Shown here: positions 1-7,605 of the stretch, piece by piece
Layout: every line of letters starts with the position of its first letter
How positions within the stretch are numbered: the first letter of the stretch is position 1
Source of the DNA: Amphritea atlantica
GTDB lineage: Bacteria; Pseudomonadota; Gammaproteobacteria; Pseudomonadales; Balneatricaceae
Length of the DNA: 64,000 nucleotides
Assembly: GCF_018860855.1 (NCBI RefSeq)
Contig: NZ_JAHKQE010000030.1
Coordinates: 62,001-126,000 of the forward strand
Reading direction: 5' to 3'
Made by a program: the position numbers and the translations under genes
Notes under the pieces: generated by a model
The model's input: only the letters and a program-made list of their open reading frames with translations
What the model was told of the DNA's origin: nothing
Databases searched by the model: none

Positions 1-1
1 A

Positions 2-115
2 CCGGTGCTGATTGAGGGTGTCGTGGTTGGTGCTATTGGTGTATCTGGCGGGAAAGTAGCTGAGGATATTGTTTGTGCTGAAGCGGCTATTGAGGCGCTC
101 AACGCTGTAAATTAA
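2..115 (+). CDS. GlcG/HbpS-family (DUF336) heme-binding-like protein, C-terminal fragment
   Basis: Only the last 37 codons lie in the window; the gene begins before base 1. The visible part reads PVLIEGVVVGAIGVSGG and then a short helix ending in EALNAVN. The run V-V-G-A-I-G-V-S-G-G followed by a D/E-x-x-C-A-E-A helix is typical of the end of GlcG/HbpS (DUF336) proteins. These are small alpha/beta proteins, some of which bind heme or degradation products. The specific ligand cannot be judged from this fragment. No strong terminator follows. Confidence 0.7.
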   Translation, partial: PVLIEGVVVGAIGVSGGKVAEDIVCAEAAIEALNAVN

Positions 116-263
116 ATCAGAGTGTGGCGCATTAAATGGATTTAGATATTTATGCCAAGAGATTTTAACGAGTTGGTTTTAATGGGCTCGGGCAATAGTG
201 ATTAGTGATCGAGGGTTTTGTTGTATACAGATCGATATGTAATCAGTAACTAGCTGAGAACCG

Positions 264-289
264 ACTGGCTCGCTTAACGGTGAGCCAGT
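264..289. repeat. Inverted repeat at the 3' end of the small orphan gene
   Basis: Arms ACTGGCTC and GAGCCAGT can pair, extended inward by a G-T and a C-G pair around a six-base loop. The stem overlaps the last codons and stop of the minus-strand gene ending at 274. It could end or protect that transcript, but no T-run follows on either strand, so a terminator role is uncertain. Confidence 0.35.
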
Positions 290-456
290 GGACCTGAAGT
301 GAAGGTAGGTAGTTCAGTCGAAAATAGATTGATGAGTTTTTTAGCCCCATTAGACAGTATTTCTTTAAGGTAAGCTGTGCGTGCTTCGTTGGCTTCTGCA
401 ACAATGGCGTTTAGGTCTGTGTCGCTGAATTCAGCGTCGAAGTTATATTCGATCAT
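274..456 (-). CDS. Small orphan protein, 60 aa, unknown function
   Basis: The chosen start is the ATG at 456, because AAGGGA lies eight bases upstream; a longer reading frame to 519 adds 21 residues with no ribosome site. The 60-residue product begins MIEYNFDAEFSDTD, is acidic in its first half, then has a helical stretch rich in Ala, Glu and Lys. It has no signal peptide, membrane segment or Cys. I do not recognise a family. It is monocistronic and stands alone between the DUF336 fragment and an MFS transporter transcribed the other way. A perfect TTAGAC/GTCTAA palindrome lies 38-53 bases upstream of the start. Confidence 0.6.
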   Translation of the reverse strand: MIEYNFDAEFSDTDLNAIVAEANEARTAYLKEILSNGAKKLINLFSTELPTFTSGPLAHR

Positions 457-493
457 GGTTATATTCCCTTGAATGTATAAGATAGAAGCAATC

Positions 494-509
494 TTAGACC
501 TTAGTCTAA
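494..509. promoter_or_regulatory. Palindrome TTAGAC-N4-GTCTAA upstream of the orphan gene
   Basis: A perfect six-base inverted repeat with a four-base spacer lies 38 bases upstream of the ATG at 456 on the minus strand, where a promoter would be expected. A single GTCTAA half-site recurs near 742, before the MFS gene. An operator role is only an inference. Confidence 0.3.
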
Positions 510-519
510 AATGAAACAA

Positions 520-777
520 ACGAGTAATTCTTACAGGAAAGGTTAAAAAAATTCATCATTGCTGCGATGTTCACCTAATCCGCTGGATTCAATCTATGTC
601 CGAGCTCCGCCCGTAAGGAAGAACCGCATAGACAGGGTTGTAATGTTACACAGGAAGGGGGAGCACTCATGGCGTTTTAGTTATCGAATCATAGACTTTC
701 TAGGACCCTGTAAATAATTCAGCGCAAACTTTTACTTTCTAGTCTAATTTTTTCTTCTGTTATATAGGTTTTGTCGA
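520..777. other. Intergenic region between divergent genes
   Basis: 258 bases between the orphan gene and the MFS transporter. It should hold the promoter of the MFS gene. I see A/T-rich stretches near 540-560 and 720-765 but no confident -35/-10 pair, no RNA gene and no coding sequence. Confidence 0.4.
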
Positions 778-1974
778 GTGTCTCAGATAGTACGTAAGTT
801 TTTTCTGCCAGTGATTTGTCCTTCGGCTATTGTATCTACCATTCAACAGGCATTGCTGGTGGTTTTACCTTTGTATGTGTTATCGATTGGTGGAACTCTG
901 GCTGAATCCGCGATGATTATCGGCTTTAAAGGTATTGGTATGATGTTGGGTGACCTGCCGGCTGGCTTATTACTGGCGCGGTTTGGTGATAAACGTTTAA
1001 TGCTGGGCGCAGCGGTAATCTCTTCTCTATCTTTGGCTTTAATGGCCTTGTTTCCCACCCTCGGAGTGTTGACGGCGGCAGCATTATTGCTGGGTTTTGC
1101 CCATGGTAGCTGGCTGGTGGGGCGAATCTCCTATGTCACAGATGCCGCGGCGCCGGGCGAACGTGGTCGGGTAATGTCTCTGTCGGCGGGTACCATAAGG
1201 CTTGGTAATGTGATCGGTCCATTGCTAGCAGGGTTAATGATCGCTTCTCTGGGATATCAGGTCACGCTTGGGGTTTTTGCGATCAGCTCTTTGCTAGTGG
1301 TGTTATTTGTCGCGTTGTGGGTTCGTTATACGCAACCCCATGGCGAGGACAGCCACAGTGTTATTGCCTTGAGAGATGCGTTGGTTGATAACCGTCAGGT
1401 TTTGCTAACGGCGGGGGTGGCATCTTTGGCGTTGATGCTAGTGCGGGCGTCCAGAGCGTTACTATTACCACTCACAGGTGCTGCGTTAATGTTAGATGAA
1501 ACCAGTATAGGTATGGTCATCTCCATCGGCGCGGTGATTGATACTCTGCTATTTTATCCTGCGGGCACTATGATGGATAGAATTGGCCGTAAACCGATGT
1601 TTATAGCCAGCCTGACCTTGCTGGGGTTGAGTATTAGTTTGTTACCTTTGGCCGAAGGGATGTGGAGTTTAATCCTGATCGCATCATTGATGGGCCTTGG
1701 TAATGGGATTTCAGCTGGGGTGATTATGACAGTCGGATCTGATTTGGCGCCACGATTGAATCGGGGTGGTTTTATTGGCATCTGGCGCCTTTTGTCGGAT
1801 GTGGGATCAACTACGGGTCCGCTGATTATTGGTCTGACGGTGAAGCTGTCGGGACTGGCGATGGCAAGTTGCAGTGTTGGTCTGCTTGGGCTTATGGGTG
1901 GCGCCTTTGTGGTAAAGGCGATGAGTGAAACTCACCGTAAGAACGACACCTCTCGAGCTGATGTGAAAGGTTAG
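778..1974 (+). CDS. MFS transporter, 398 aa
   Basis: Inner-membrane major facilitator superfamily protein with about twelve hydrophobic helices in two halves separated by a hydrophilic loop near residues 185-205. The loop between helices 2 and 3 carries a motif-A-like stretch (GDLPAGLLLARFGDKR), and an equivalent DRIGRKP occurs in the second half (residues about 265-271). The start used is GTG at 778; no good ribosome site is visible, so the start is uncertain. The length is normal for drug or sugar efflux type MFS proteins. The substrate cannot be assigned from sequence. The gene appears monocistronic and is convergent with the ParA operon. Confidence 0.85.
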   Translation: MSQIVRKFFLPVICPSAIVSTIQQALLVVLPLYVLSIGGTLAESAMIIGFKGIGMMLGDLPAGLLLARFGDKRLMLGAAVISSLSLALMALFPTLGVLTAAALLLGFAHGSWLVGRISYVTDAAAPGERGRVMSLSAGTIRLGNVIGPLLAGLMIASLGYQVTLGVFAISSLLVVLFVALWVRYTQPHGEDSHSVIALRDALVDNRQVLLTAGVASLALMLVRASRALLLPLTGAALMLDETSIGMVISIGAVIDTLLFYPAGTMMDRIGRKPMFIASLTLLGLSISLLPLAEGMWSLILIASLMGLGNGISAGVIMTVGSDLAPRLNRGGFIGIWRLLSDVGSTTGPLIIGLTVKLSGLAMASCSVGLLGLMGGAFVVKAMSETHRKNDTSRADVKG

Positions 1975-2144
1975 TCAGCGTGCTTTTTTGAATATTTATC
2001 TCAATAGCTCGGATTAGTTTTCAGCAAGGCTGATCAAGGGGGTAAACAAAACCCCGCTTTGGCAGGGCTATTAGAGAAGCGGGCTGAATGGTTGAATAGC
2101 GATGCATGTTTGAGTCGATAAGAGGCCTTTAAAGTCTCAATCGA

Positions 2145-3197
2145 TCATAACGATGGAATGACTGTTTCATCTTTTCCATCGTGTTTAACGCCACCGAGTA
2201 AAATTGTTTTGTCTTTTGTAATGGTGCGTACCAGTGCCGCATAATCCGCAGCACCATCGCCATCGGGTAAAAACTCAAAGATGGTTTCGCCGTGGGAGGG
2301 GGAGCGGCTTAGTTGCTCATCGTACCTTATTGGAGTGCATACCTTGTCGTCATAAAGACTCTGTAGCTTGCGATAGATGTTTTTTGGTTGTTCCACCCGA
2401 GTATCGAGAAAAGTCGGTAGGATATAGTTGAGTTCGATATCTTTGTATTTTTTGATGGCGTGAAGATTTTTAGTGAACTCTGCTAATCCATGCAATGACA
2501 TCACTTCTAGCGAGACGGGTGTCAGTACTTCGGTGGCGTAGAACAGCACGTTGACAGTGAGTTGATCCCAGCCCGGTGAGGTATCGATAATGACGAAGTC
2601 GTAGGCTTTATCTAGCTCTTCCATCGCTTCGGATAGGGTCCATTCAGAACCAAAACTTTTTTTATCGATAATACGTTTAACGCCAGCTAGCGACCGCCCG
2701 CCACTGAGTAGCCAGAGGTTAGGTCTAGCTTCGATAATCGTCTCTTGGGGTGTGAGTTCGCCGGTGAGTAACTCAGTCAAGCCTGCGGGTGGTTTTTTAC
2801 CCAGCATGAAAGATGACTGACCTTGGGTATCGGTATCGATCAATAATACTTTGTAGCCTGCCATCGCTAACCCCGCGCTGAGATTGACCGCGGTGGTTGT
2901 TTTTCCTACCCCACCTTTACTCAGCGAAACACATATTTTTCGTGGAGTCTTCGGTGCCTGAGGTTTTTCAATAACGGCAGCGGGTTGGGGAGTAGGAATG
3001 GCTGGCTTAGGTGCTTGAACTTGTTCAGTGGGTGTTGGTTGTGTTTGAGTAGGCTGAACAAGGCCGTTGTGATCAAGATTAATGACAAATTTATGCTCGC
3101 AAGCTTTACAGCGTACCACAAAACGCTTTTTTTCAGCGAAGCGGCTGGTATCGGCATGATGTTTACGCGAACAGTTAGGGCAAACAATAATAGTCAT
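2145..3197 (-). CDS. ParA-family ATPase with N-terminal MJ0042-type zinc ribbon
   Basis: 350-residue two-part protein. Residues 1-37 form a zinc ribbon with Cys pairs C6-x2-C9 and C30-x2-C33, of the MJ0042/zinc-ribbon type. A Pro/Gln/Thr-rich linker covers about residues 45-83. The rest is a ParA/MinD-type ATPase with a deviant Walker A (KGGVGKTTT, about 93-101), a switch motif DTDTQGQSS and a Walker B region FVIIDTSPG. Such ATPases bind DNA or membrane and position plasmids, chromosomes, flagella or chemoreceptor arrays. No ParB gene is adjacent. Instead the gene is last in an operon with an unknown protein, whose stop overlaps this ATG by four bases, and a PilZ protein. The cargo is unknown. 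The family call is firm; the biological role is not. Confidence 0.85.
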   Translation of the reverse strand: MTIIVCPNCSRKHHADTSRFAEKKRFVVRCKACEHKFVINLDHNGLVQPTQTQPTPTEQVQAPKPAIPTPQPAAVIEKPQAPKTPRKICVSLSKGGVGKTTTAVNLSAGLAMAGYKVLLIDTDTQGQSSFMLGKKPPAGLTELLTGELTPQETIIEARPNLWLLSGGRSLAGVKRIIDKKSFGSEWTLSEAMEELDKAYDFVIIDTSPGWDQLTVNVLFYATEVLTPVSLEVMSLHGLAEFTKNLHAIKKYKDIELNYILPTFLDTRVEQPKNIYRKLQSLYDDKVCTPIRYDEQLSRSPSHGETIFEFLPDGDGAADYAALVRTITKDKTILLGGVKHDGKDETVIPSL

Positions 3198-3511
3198 GGG
3201 TTAGCCTTCTTAAGGTCATCAAGGATGGCATTCAATGCAATCTTAGCAAGCCTTTCTACCGAGACGTTAGTCTTCGATTTAGTGATAAATTTAAGACTGA
3301 TCTTACCCTTTAGTTTCCAGGCATGAATGGCAAACTGCTCATTTTCGGTTTCCCAGATGAGCTCACCCTGATCTTTAGGGGCTTCGTTGACAGGGGTATC
3401 TTCGGCATCACAAAAGATAATATTGTTGAGTTGTTGAAGCTCATCAATACTGTCATCGACGTCCTCGCTTAACAGCGAGTCCATAATATCTCGGTTTTTC
3501 TGCTCAGGCAT
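3194..3511 (-). CDS. Unknown protein between PilZ and ParA genes
   Basis: About 105 residues. The ATG at 3511 is preferred over a TTG at 3517; AAAGAG lies about ten bases upstream. It overlaps the end of the PilZ gene and its stop overlaps the ParA start as ATGA, so the three genes look translationally coupled. The N-terminal half is acidic (SEDVDDSIDELQQL) and the C-terminal half is basic with predicted beta strands (GKISLKFITKSK) and a final helix. It has no signal peptide or membrane segment. I recognise no family. Its position suggests an adaptor between the PilZ sensor and the ATPase, which is inference only. Confidence 0.75.
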   Translation of the reverse strand: MPEQKNRDIMDSLLSEDVDDSIDELQQLNNIIFCDAEDTPVNEAPKDQGELIWETENEQFAIHAWKLKGKISLKFITKSKTNVSVERLAKIALNAILDDLKKANP

Positions 3512-3911
3512 CTGCAAATATCTCTTTACGAAGGCGGAGTAGGGCCTGATCTAAGGCGGTGAACGTTGCTTCATCCATCTGTTGCCATTGAATGCCACAG
3601 ATCCAGTTACCATCCCCATCTAGCGATGAATGCATGACCTCACCGACTAACCCTTCAAAATGTTGTTCCCCTAGAATGATTTTGCAGTCAGGGGTTATAT
3701 CCGCAGAAGTAAGAGGTGCTGTGGCATCAATGCCAATGCAGACCCCCTCAACACTAATATCGACTAGAGGATATGTCGAGCCGTTCATGATCAGTAGCGA
3801 AGTTTCCCTATCTTTTACAGGGATGCGATATGATTTTCGGGAGACCTGTATTGATTCAGAATCACTGGAAATTTCTTCAAATTCCAATGTGTCATCATGT
3901 ATCAGTTTCAT
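3504..3911 (-). CDS. PilZ-domain protein, 135 aa
   Basis: Carries both halves of the c-di-GMP binding signature of PilZ domains: RKSYR (RxxxR, about residues 25-29) and DISVEG (D/N-x-S-x-x-G, about 51-56), followed by the expected beta-barrel strands to residue 110 and a C-terminal helix. It therefore probably binds c-di-GMP in the cytoplasm. Start ATG at 3911 has AGAGG eight bases upstream. It is the first gene of a three-gene operon with an unknown protein and a zinc-ribbon ParA ATPase, so the second messenger may control the localisation function of the ATPase. Not related by position to the second PilZ gene at 57643-58215. Confidence 0.82.
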   Translation of the reverse strand: MKLIHDDTLEFEEISSDSESIQVSRKSYRIPVKDRETSLLIMNGSTYPLVDISVEGVCIGIDATAPLTSADITPDCKIILGEQHFEGLVGEVMHSSLDGDGNWICGIQWQQMDEATFTALDQALLRLRKEIFADA

Positions 3912-3954
3912 CGCATAACCTCTTTGAGCATCCGTCTATTCCGTCATACTAGGC

Positions 3955-3983
3955 GACAGGCGTTATGATGGCGGTAGCCTGTC
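3955..3983. promoter_or_regulatory. Inverted repeat GACAGGC-N15-GCCTGTC upstream of the PilZ-ParA operon
   Basis: Seven-base perfect inverted arms 44-72 bases upstream of the PilZ ATG on the minus strand. The position would suit an operator or a leader hairpin. No known regulator motif is recognised. The rest of the 3912-4197 gap shows nothing definite. Confidence 0.3.
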
Positions 3984-4197
3984 AGGTAGGGTGTAAGCAC
4001 TGATCACTCAGGCTGAAAGCATCAGCTAGCGGTAATCATCACTATTTAATAAGGTTATAAAAGCAGCAATTATGAGGTATCACAAGGTCTCCACCTCTTA
4101 AAATGGGTATGAGTGAGGAAATAACAGGGGCGGGGCGGTTGCATTGGCATGGGGATTAAGCGTTTGCCAATGCATATCGCGAGACGAGGATGGCTGT

Positions 4198-5628
4198 TTA
4201 AAGAGAGGTCTTAATTTGTTCTCTGACCTGTTCGGCTTCCCGTTTACGCTCTTCAAGCCTAGCAATATCACTACTACTTAACCCTTTTTCGCGTAGCGCG
4301 TAGTCAATCTGTTGCAGCGCTTTATCGGTTGCACCGATCAATAAAAAGTACTCTGTTCGTGCTTCATGCACGCCAAGGGTATTGCCGGCCAATCCTTGGG
4401 TTTCTGCTAGCTCATACCAGATATAACTGTTATCAGGAAAGCGTTGGCTCAACTCGCTTAGCACACGGGTCGCTTTTTTATACTGACGATTGGCGCTAAG
4501 CGCTTTAGCATAGCGCTGTCTCACGGGATAGCTGTCAGGATAAAGCTTATTCAGTTGTTCCATCTGTTGCAGCGCATCTTCTGGCTCATTGGCTGCGAGC
4601 GCGAGTTCTGCATAGGTGAGACGTATATAGAGGTGTTGTTGCAGATGGGAGGGTAGGCTCTTCAAGGCTGATTGGGCTTGACTGTAATCCCCTTTTTTCA
4701 TCAGCGCTAAGGCTAAACCGTAGTTACTCAGTTGATCATCAGCAGCGCTTATTTTATAGCCCTTAATGAGCTGGTTAAGGTCGCTAGTGTAATAGACTTC
4801 TACTCGCTTTTTGAGTAGTTGATAATCGTAGTCTTGGGGTTTATATGAGGGCTTAGGTAGTTGGCTCGCGCGGTTTTCCGCGTCTGCTATCCTTGATTCA
4901 GTGACGGGGTGGGTCAACAAAAATTCGGGTGGTTTTTGGCCAAGAAAACGACTTGAGCGTTGCAGTCTGGAGAACATCCGTGGCATAGCGTAAGGATCAA
5001 AACCCGAGTTCACCATATTCAGCATACCGATACGGTCTGCTTCCTGCTCATTTCGTCGGGTAAAGTTGATACTGGCTTGCTGGCCAGCGGCCATTGAGGA
5101 TGTGATCCCAGCCATACCCGCCTGTGAATCGGCAGAAGCAATTAAAATACTGGCTAGCACACCTGCAAGCAGTAATGGCGTATTACGACGGCTCTCTTCT
5201 AGTTGCTGAGCGTAGTGGCGTTGCGACAAGTGAGCGAGTTCGTGAGCGATAACCGATGCGAATTCCTGTTCATCCTGAGCGCTGAGTAGTAGGCCTGCAT
5301 TGATGCCAACGACACCACCGGGTACCGCAAAAGCATTCAACACAGGGGTGTCGAGTACGATTAGATCGAGCCGATGATCCTGAAGTTGGCTGTTTGCCGC
5401 AATTTTCCAGAGTAGGCCATCAATATAGTTAACCAGCAGCGGATCGCCATATTCTGCTGCGCTGCCGCGTAACATTCGAGCCCAAGTTCGGCCTAGCTGA
5501 TATTCCTGCTCAAGTGAAATAGTGCCGGAGCTGTTGGCTATCAGGGGCAGTTCATTGGCCTGAGTCGGCGAGATGGTGCTCAGCGAAAGGATGCCCGCTA
5601 ACAGATATCGTGTAAGTCCAGTTCGCAA
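4198..5628 (-). CDS. bepA: BepA-type periplasmic M48 metalloprotease/chaperone
   Basis: 476 residues with a Sec signal peptide (residues 1-24, cleavage near TQA-NEL). The M48 protease domain has the zinc motif HELAH at 129-133 and a third-ligand region NEQEAD at 193-198. The second half (about 275-470) is made of tetratricopeptide repeats. This is the layout of E. coli BepA (YfgC), which assists or degrades LptD and other outer-membrane proteins stalled at the BAM complex. The neighbourhood agrees: perM, bcp, dapA and bamC follow as in E. coli. Transcribed away from the tusA-like gene, so the promoter lies in the short gap around 5640-5700. Confidence 0.93.
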   Translation of the reverse strand: MRTGLTRYLLAGILSLSTISPTQANELPLIANSSGTISLEQEYQLGRTWARMLRGSAAEYGDPLLVNYIDGLLWKIAANSQLQDHRLDLIVLDTPVLNAFAVPGGVVGINAGLLLSAQDEQEFASVIAHELAHLSQRHYAQQLEESRRNTPLLLAGVLASILIASADSQAGMAGITSSMAAGQQASINFTRRNEQEADRIGMLNMVNSGFDPYAMPRMFSRLQRSSRFLGQKPPEFLLTHPVTESRIADAENRASQLPKPSYKPQDYDYQLLKKRVEVYYTSDLNQLIKGYKISAADDQLSNYGLALALMKKGDYSQAQSALKSLPSHLQQHLYIRLTYAELALAANEPEDALQQMEQLNKLYPDSYPVRQRYAKALSANRQYKKATRVLSELSQRFPDNSYIWYELAETQGLAGNTLGVHEARTEYFLLIGATDKALQQIDYALREKGLSSSDIARLEERKREAEQVREQIKTSL

Positions 5629-5749
5629 ATTATTGATCCTTATACTGTGTTTCTGTGGCGCCAGAAAAAGTTAAGTGTAATTGTGGTTTATAATACCTCG
5701 TTTTTTGGTATATATTGCTGTCCTCTTAACTGTATCTGGACATTTTTCT

Positions 5750-5986
5750 ATGACTGAGACCCACTGGGATGAACAACTCGATACCTGCGGCCTTAATTGT
5801 CCATTACCTTTATTGAAAGCAAAGCAGGCGTTACATAAACTGGAGTCGGGTAAAATTCTCAAAGTGGTGGCAACAGATGCTGGATCACAGCGGGATTTTA
5901 AAGCCTTTGTCGATCAGTCTGACCATCAGATGCTGGAATCGTTCAGCGAAGATGATCGGTATACTTATTTTATCCAGCGCGGTTAA
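5750..5986 (+). CDS. TusA-family sulfurtransferase-like protein
   Basis: 78 residues if the ATG at 5750 is used. The frame is open back to 5681, but those residues would form a hydrophobic leader foreign to the family. The CPxP motif (CPLP, C17) follows the first strand, and a preceding C13 is also present. TusA/SirA/YeeD proteins are small cytoplasmic two-layer sandwiches that carry persulfide sulfur on the CPxP cysteine. It ends 12 bases before the perM-like gene and is probably cotranscribed with it. Whether it is TusA proper (tRNA 2-thiolation) or a paralogue cannot be decided here. Confidence 0.85.
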   Translation: MTETHWDEQLDTCGLNCPLPLLKAKQALHKLESGKILKVVATDAGSQRDFKAFVDQSDHQMLESFSEDDRYTYFIQRG

Positions 5987-5998
5987 CGGGAGCACAGT

Positions 5999-7084
5999 GT
6001 GAGAAAAATTTTCAATAAATGGATCGATAACTATTTTTCTAACGAGGAAGTCATCCTGTTACTGGTGCTTCTGGCCGGTGCATTGGGCGTTATTCTATAT
6101 TTAGGCCAGGCGCTAACACCTGTTTTTATCAGTATTGTTCTCGCGTTTCTCATGCAGGGAATGATTGTCTGGTTAAAAGAGCACAAGGTGCCGCACCTGG
6201 CAGCCGTGTTATTGGTGTTTGCACTGTTTATTGGCGCACTACTGTCGTTGTTGCTATTTATTATGCCGTTGGCATGGAAACAGTCGGTGAATCTGTTTAA
6301 TGAGCTGCCCGGCATGGTGACCCAAGCGAAAGAGGTGTTATTGTTACTGCCGCAGCAATATCCCGATGTTTTCTCCGAACAGCAGATTACCCAAATTATC
6401 GATTTGACCACGACGGAGCTAAGAAAGTTAGGGCAGATGGTCGTGACTTACTCTTTGAGTTCTATTACCGGATTGGTTGCGCTACTTATCTATGTGGTAC
6501 TAGTGCCTATTTTGGTGTTTTTCTTTTTGAAAGATGGCAGCAATCTGGTGCGTTGGTGGGTCTCTTTTCTACCACAAAAGAAAGCGATGCTAACCCAAGT
6601 TTGGACTGAGATGGATCAGCAGATCGCTAATTATGTTCGAGGTAAAGTCATTGAGATTGTGATTGTCGGCTCGGTTACCTATGCAGCCTTCACTCTGCTG
6701 GGGATCAATTATGCGGCATTGTTAGCCATTATGGTGGGGTTATCAGTCCTGATACCTTACATTGGTGCTGCATTGGTGACGCTGCCAGTTGCCTTGATCG
6801 GCTTCTTTCAATGGGGTTGGACGAATGAATTCTGGTACCTGATGTTGGCGTACGGCATTATTCAAGCGCTTGATGGCAATGTGTTGGTGCCGCTGCTGTT
6901 TTCGGAAGCGGTTAACTTGCATCCGGTGTCCATCATTATTGCGGTATTAGTGTTTGGCAGCGTTTGGGGGTTCTGGGGCGTGTTTTTTGCCATCCCGCTG
7001 GCAACGCTCATCAAGGCTATTTTGAATGCTTGGCCGAAAAGCCACGCATTTATTCAAGATGATGGGCATGCTGAGACTAAATAA
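5999..7084 (+). CDS. perM: AI-2E/PerM family membrane transporter
   Basis: 361 residues starting at GTG 5999, with GGGAG just upstream. About seven or eight hydrophobic helices fall in two groups, at about residues 20-90 and 150-345, with a soluble segment between about 95 and 145. The conserved AI-2E transporter pattern is present, including PYIGA near residue 250 and the LDGNVLVPLLF helix near 295. E. coli PerM sits at the same place between bepA and bcp. Family members include AI-2 exporters and Na+/H+ antiporters. The substrate of PerM itself is not firmly known. Confidence 0.85.
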   Translation: MRKIFNKWIDNYFSNEEVILLLVLLAGALGVILYLGQALTPVFISIVLAFLMQGMIVWLKEHKVPHLAAVLLVFALFIGALLSLLLFIMPLAWKQSVNLFNELPGMVTQAKEVLLLLPQQYPDVFSEQQITQIIDLTTTELRKLGQMVVTYSLSSITGLVALLIYVVLVPILVFFFLKDGSNLVRWWVSFLPQKKAMLTQVWTEMDQQIANYVRGKVIEIVIVGSVTYAAFTLLGINYAALLAIMVGLSVLIPYIGAALVTLPVALIGFFQWGWTNEFWYLMLAYGIIQALDGNVLVPLLFSEAVNLHPVSIIIAVLVFGSVWGFWGVFFAIPLATLIKAILNAWPKSHAFIQDDGHAETK

Positions 7085-7102
7085 TAAAAGCGAACCCAAA
7101 AT

Positions 7103-7462
7103 ATGCCGCCTAAGACATATACGCACGAGTCATTAGATTCTGCCGACCTGACGCTTAATTCGATACTTGATCTTATCGTCGAAGGTATTTGGGATTGGCA
7201 TGGCGAAACCGGCAACGTTGTGCGTAGTTCTGTGTAGTCCTGGTTGGTACCGTATGCTGGGCTATCCAACGTGGTTTTAAAGTTTCAATCGGTGATTGCT
7301 GCAACAACCTTCGTTAATAATATTCATCTTGAATGCAGTTTTGGTGCGGTTGAGTACCAGCAAAATGAAACCATGGTTGAGCTGTTTCAGCGGGTGGATC
7401 ATGCGATGTATGAGGACAAGGATCGTGTGGCTTTCACCGCGAGAAAAAAGATCACTGACTGA
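7103..7462 (+). pseudogene. Degenerate PAS/GGDEF (diguanylate cyclase) gene
   Basis: Starting at ATG 7103, 44 codons read as the beginning of a PAS sensor domain (SILDLIVEGIWDWHGETGN) and stop at TAG 7235. The following bases still encode WYRMLGYP, a PAS continuation, but in the +1 frame. From about 7290 the original frame resumes with what looks like the last 45 residues of a GGDEF domain (CSFGAVEYQQNETM, then FQRVDHAMYE). The GGDEF catalytic signature and everything between are gone. This is a remnant of a c-di-GMP synthase after a large internal deletion plus a frameshift and stop. No function is expected. Confidence 0.75.
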
Positions 7463-7525
7463 GCGCTGTGCTCGTATTGGTTGATTTCCCTATGCTCGGC
7501 TGAAGCGAAAAAGGTATTTGTCTTT

Positions 7526-7563
7526 ATAAAAAGGGTATTCAATACCCTGCCCAGCGGGCAGGG
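7526..7563 (-). terminator. Rho-independent terminator of bcp, with two possible hairpins
   Basis: On the minus strand, downstream of bcp, an eight-base stem CCCTGCCC/GGGCAGGG with a three-base loop is followed at once by a second hairpin GGGTA/TACCC and then TTTTT. The two hairpins share bases and are mutually exclusive; the second abuts the T-run. Confidence 0.7.
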
Positions 7564-7605
7564 CTATCACGAAGGCGTGTTAGTTTCGATCAACGCCGTT
7601 TCACT

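Noticed and set aside
637-644. GTTGTAAT, similar to the core of an E. coli Ter site (GTTGTAAC)
   Set aside because: The flanking bases do not fit the Ter consensus and an eight-base near match is expected by chance in 64 kb. A similar GTTGTAAG near 57524 lies in coding sequence of the Tus-like gene itself.
2053-2083. Possible terminator CCCGCTT/AAGCGGG between the MFS and ParA genes
   Set aside because: The loop is 17 bases and there is no T-run on either side, so it was not listed as a terminator.
2985-3326. Open frame opposite the ParA operon
   Set aside because: It is antisense to two well supported genes, spans their junction and shows no family features or ribosome site.
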